This document shows positions 30,318 through 32,727 of a DNA stretch of 32,727 bases, one piece after another. Numbering within the stretch: position 1 is the stretch's first letter; every line of letters starts with the position of its first letter. This stretch comes from Flavobacteriaceae bacterium. Lineage in GTDB: Bacteria; Bacteroidota; Bacteroidia; Flavobacteriales; Flavobacteriaceae. The stretch is taken from positions 1 through 32,727 of the forward strand of contig JAENXD010000008.1 of NCBI GenBank assembly GCA_016649745.1, given 5' to 3'. A program made the position numbers and the translations under genes. The notes beneath the pieces are model-generated. The model had not been told where the DNA came from. It saw nothing but the letters and a program-made list of their open reading frames with translations, and did not search any database.

Positions 30318-32727
30318 ATGAAAAAACTTGCCTTTTTTCTTTTTTGTTTTATATCATTATCCCTTTACGCTCAGGTAACAACTTCACCTACGTTACCGAC
30401 AACCATTGGGGAAATTACGATAACCCTTGATGCTACCGGAACAGAATTAGAAGGCTATACTGGTGATGTATATGCCCATACTGGTCTATTGACAACACAA
30501 TCCACAAGTAATACCGATTGGAAATATGTCATCGCTGATTGGGGTAGTAACATAGAAAAAGCAAAACTTTTAAAAATCTCCACAAATACCTACCAATTTA
30601 AAATAACACCTGACATTCCCACATTTTATAATGTAACAAGTGGAGAAACTGTAACTGATATTGCTGTTGTATTTCGAGCAGCTGATGGGTCAAAACAAAC
30701 TAGACCAGATTATTTCATAAAAGTTTATGAAGAAGGCTTAAACATAACAATTACAAATCCAATAAATAATAGTGCTTTTAATTTAAACGAAAGCATTAAT
30801 ATTACAGCTGTTTCTTCTATCTCAGCTGATTTACAACTTCTTATTGATGGCAGCACTCAACAAACTGCTTTAAATTCAACTACCATTTCAGGTTCTTTTG
30901 CTTTTTCAACAACTGGATATCATACAATAAAAGCAATAGCTACAACTTCAACAGAAACTAAAGAAACCGAGATTTCTATCTATATAAAATCCCCAACACA
31001 AAGTTTAACTATTCCTACAACAAAAAAGGGGATAACTGTAAATCCAGATAATTCTTTAACTTTTGTTATTGAAGCCCCAAATAAATCCACAATTAATTTA
31101 ATTGGAGATTTTAACGATTGGAAACTGAGTGAAACACATCAATTATACAAAGACACTACAAATCCAGATTTATTTTGGCTAACTGTTACCGGTTTAGATC
31201 CAAATATTGAATACGCCTACCAATATTTAATTGATTACACTATAAAGGTGGCAGATCCTTATTCAGAAAAAATATTGGATCCTCAAAATGATCAATATAT
31301 TTCAAGCGCCAACTATCCGAATTTAAAAGCCTATCCCACAAATCTAACTACAGGTTATGTGTCAACTTTCAAAATAAATCAGGAAAATTATGCCTGGACT
31401 ACAACCAATTTCACAAAACCATCACAAAACAATTTAATTATTTATGAATTGCTTATCAGAGATTTTACGGCAAGCGCTTCTTTTAATGAAGCCATCACAA
31501 AATTAGATTATTTAGCTTCCTTAGGCATAAATGCTATTGAATTAATGCCCGTAAACGAATTTGAAGGTAATGACAGCTGGGGCTATAATCCGGCATTGTA
31601 TATGGCTTTGGATAAAGCCTACGGAACAAAAAACGATTTTAAAAAATTTGTGGATGCCTGTCACCAACGCGGAATTGCGGTATTAACCGACGTTGTTTTT
31701 AACCATTCCTTTGGACAATCGCCATTGGTTCAAATGTATTGGGACAGTGCCAATAGCAAACCTGCGGCAGACAATCCTTGGTACAAACAACAAAGCAATT
31801 TTGCAAATCCAGATGCTCAATGGGGCTACGATTTTAACCACGAATCAACTTACACAAAAGCCTTTTTTAAAGACGTACTGAGTTATTGGATGAATGAATA
31901 TAAAATTGACGGATTCCGATTTGATTTCACCAAAGGATTTTCAAATACTCCATATGGAACAACAAGTTGGGGAAGTGATTATGATGCAACCCGTATAACA
32001 ATTTTAAAAAATTATGCAGATCACGTCTGGAATCAAAATCCAACCAACAAACCTTATGTGATTTTCGAACATCTGGCAGACAATTCCGAAGAAACTGTTT
32101 TGGCAGATTATGGCATACTACTTTGGGGAAATATGAACTACAGCTATAACCAGAACACGATGGGTTATAGTGATCAATCTGATATTTCCTGGATTTCCTA
32201 CAAAAATAGAGGCTGGGATAATCCAAATGTTGTGGGTTATATGGAAAGCCATGATGAAGAGCGTTTAATGTATAAAAACCTTCAATTTGGGAACAGCAAT
32301 ACCTCCTACAATGTTAAAGATTTAAACACTGCTTTGTCACGACAAGAATTGGCAGGAATGTTCCTTTTTACCATTCCCGGTCCAAAAATGATATGGCAAT
32401 TTGGAGAATTGGGTTATGACATTAGCATAGATGAAAACGGAAGAGTTGGCAGAAAACCTATTCATTGGGATTATTTTGACAATTCCAACAGGAAACAAAT
32501 TTACAATACCTGGGCAACAATGATTGCTTTTAAGAAAAAATATCCAGAGGTGTTTAATACCACTAATTTCACATTGAATGTAGGCAATACTTTAACAAAA
32601 TCTATCCTGTTAAAAAACACATCTTTTGATGTTGCCATCGTTGGAAATTTTGATATCGATTCCAAAACAATTACTGCCACCTTTTCCAAAACAGGAATTT
32701 GGTATGAATATTTTACAGGTGAAGAAA
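30318..32727 (+). CDS. Multidomain exported GH13 amylase, 3' end cut by window
   Basis: Probably the secreted or surface amylase (the SusG role). ATG 30318 opens 803 codons with no stop before the window end. A Sec signal ends at LYAQ (residue 19) with no lipobox. Domains: N-terminal beta domain (about 20-140; ITITLDATGTELEGYTGDVYAH), Ig-like domain (about 142-235), CBM48/E-set domain with IGDFNDW (262-268), and GH13 barrel from about 370. Catalytic set: DVVFNH (Asp458), nucleophile Asp536 in GFRFDFTKG, acid/base Glu584 in VIFEHLAD, Asp646 in MESHDEER. The E-set plus FEHL style resembles branching-enzyme/maltooligosyltrehalose-type GH13. A C-terminal T9SS sorting domain is expected beyond the window (inference). 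Not a pseudogene; it is only truncated by the window. Confidence 0.9.
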   Translation, partial: MKKLAFFLFCFISLSLYAQVTTSPTLPTTIGEITITLDATGTELEGYTGDVYAHTGLLTTQSTSNTDWKYVIADWGSNIEKAKLLKISTNTYQFKITPDIPTFYNVTSGETVTDIAVVFRAADGSKQTRPDYFIKVYEEGLNITITNPINNSAFNLNESINITAVSSISADLQLLIDGSTQQTALNSTTISGSFAFSTTGYHTIKAIATTSTETKETEISIYIKSPTQSLTIPTTKKGITVNPDNSLTFVIEAPNKSTINLIGDFNDWKLSETHQLYKDTTNPDLFWLTVTGLDPNIEYAYQYLIDYTIKVADPYSEKILDPQNDQYISSANYPNLKAYPTNLTTGYVSTFKINQENYAWTTTNFTKPSQNNLIIYELLIRDFTASASFNEAITKLDYLASLGINAIELMPVNEFEGNDSWGYNPALYMALDKAYGTKNDFKKFVDACHQRGIAVLTDVVFNHSFGQSPLVQMYWDSANSKPAADNPWYKQQSNFANPDAQWGYDFNHESTYTKAFFKDVLSYWMNEYKIDGFRFDFTKGFSNTPYGTTSWGSDYDATRITILKNYADHVWNQNPTNKPYVIFEHLADNSEETVLADYGILLWGNMNYSYNQNTMGYSDQSDISWISYKNRGWDNPNVVGYMESHDEERLMYKNLQFGNSNTSYNVKDLNTALSRQELAGMFLFTIPGPKMIWQFGELGYDISIDENGRVGRKPIHWDYFDNSNRKQIYNTWATMIAFKKKYPEVFNTTNFTLNVGNTLTKSILLKNTSFDVAIVGNFDIDSKTITATFSKTGIWYEYFTGEE

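Noticed and set aside
31693-31881. Short plus-strand open frame in the last 1 kb
   Set aside because: It lies out of frame inside the long GH13 reading frame that is open from 30318 to the window end.
30318-32727. Pseudogene call for the last GH13
   Set aside because: No internal stop or frameshift was found across 803 codons and all catalytic residues are present. The missing end is due to the window border.

Overview
This window reads as chromosome of a low-GC member of the Bacteroidota, most likely a gliding, type IX secretion (T9SS) bearing Flavobacteriaceae. The evidence is a gldJ homologue, SusC/SusD-type uptake genes, Bacteroidota-style promoter elements (TTG / TAnnTTTG), very AT-rich spacers and no mobile-element genes. 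I cannot name the species from sequence alone.

Left part (1-6800), housekeeping: the first codons of an exported protein on the minus strand (possibly PorU), then gldJ with a strong terminator and murF on the plus strand. A convergent minus-strand operon follows: 6-phosphofructokinase (pfkA), glyceraldehyde-3-phosphate dehydrogenase (gap) and a BadF-type sugar kinase.

Middle part (7043-22476), an alpha-glucan catabolic block on the minus strand. In transcription order it holds a LacI-family regulator, an MFS sugar importer, beta-phosphoglucomutase, a GH65 maltose phosphorylase, a SusA-like GH13, a GH31 alpha-glucosidase, a GH13 lipoprotein, a GH97 SusB-like alpha-glucosidase and a further GH13 lipoprotein. 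Spacing is very tight except at two gaps that carry repeat elements.

Right part (22801-32727), divergent from the regulator: susC, susD, a SusE-like and an enlarged SusF-like starch-binding lipoprotein, a terminator, and a large multidomain GH13 amylase cut off by the window end.

Proposed flow (inference): the secreted GH13 and surface SusDEF capture and cut starch or glycogen. SusC imports maltodextrins to the periplasm, where GH13, GH31 and GH97 enzymes trim them. The MFS protein imports maltose, maltose phosphorylase yields glucose plus beta-glucose-1-phosphate, beta-phosphoglucomutase makes glucose-6-phosphate, and the neighbouring pfkA/gap serve glycolysis. LacI-type operators with a shared AAC[G/C]TTTGCG core lie between the -33 and -7 boxes of the importer operon and as a 31-bp-spaced pair upstream of susC, so one regulator probably controls both arms.

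This architecture resembles known flavobacterial alpha-glucan utilisation loci. I see no wholly new system. The most informative details are the operator set, the repeat family in operon gaps, the extra SusF module, and the lipoprotein flank pattern.
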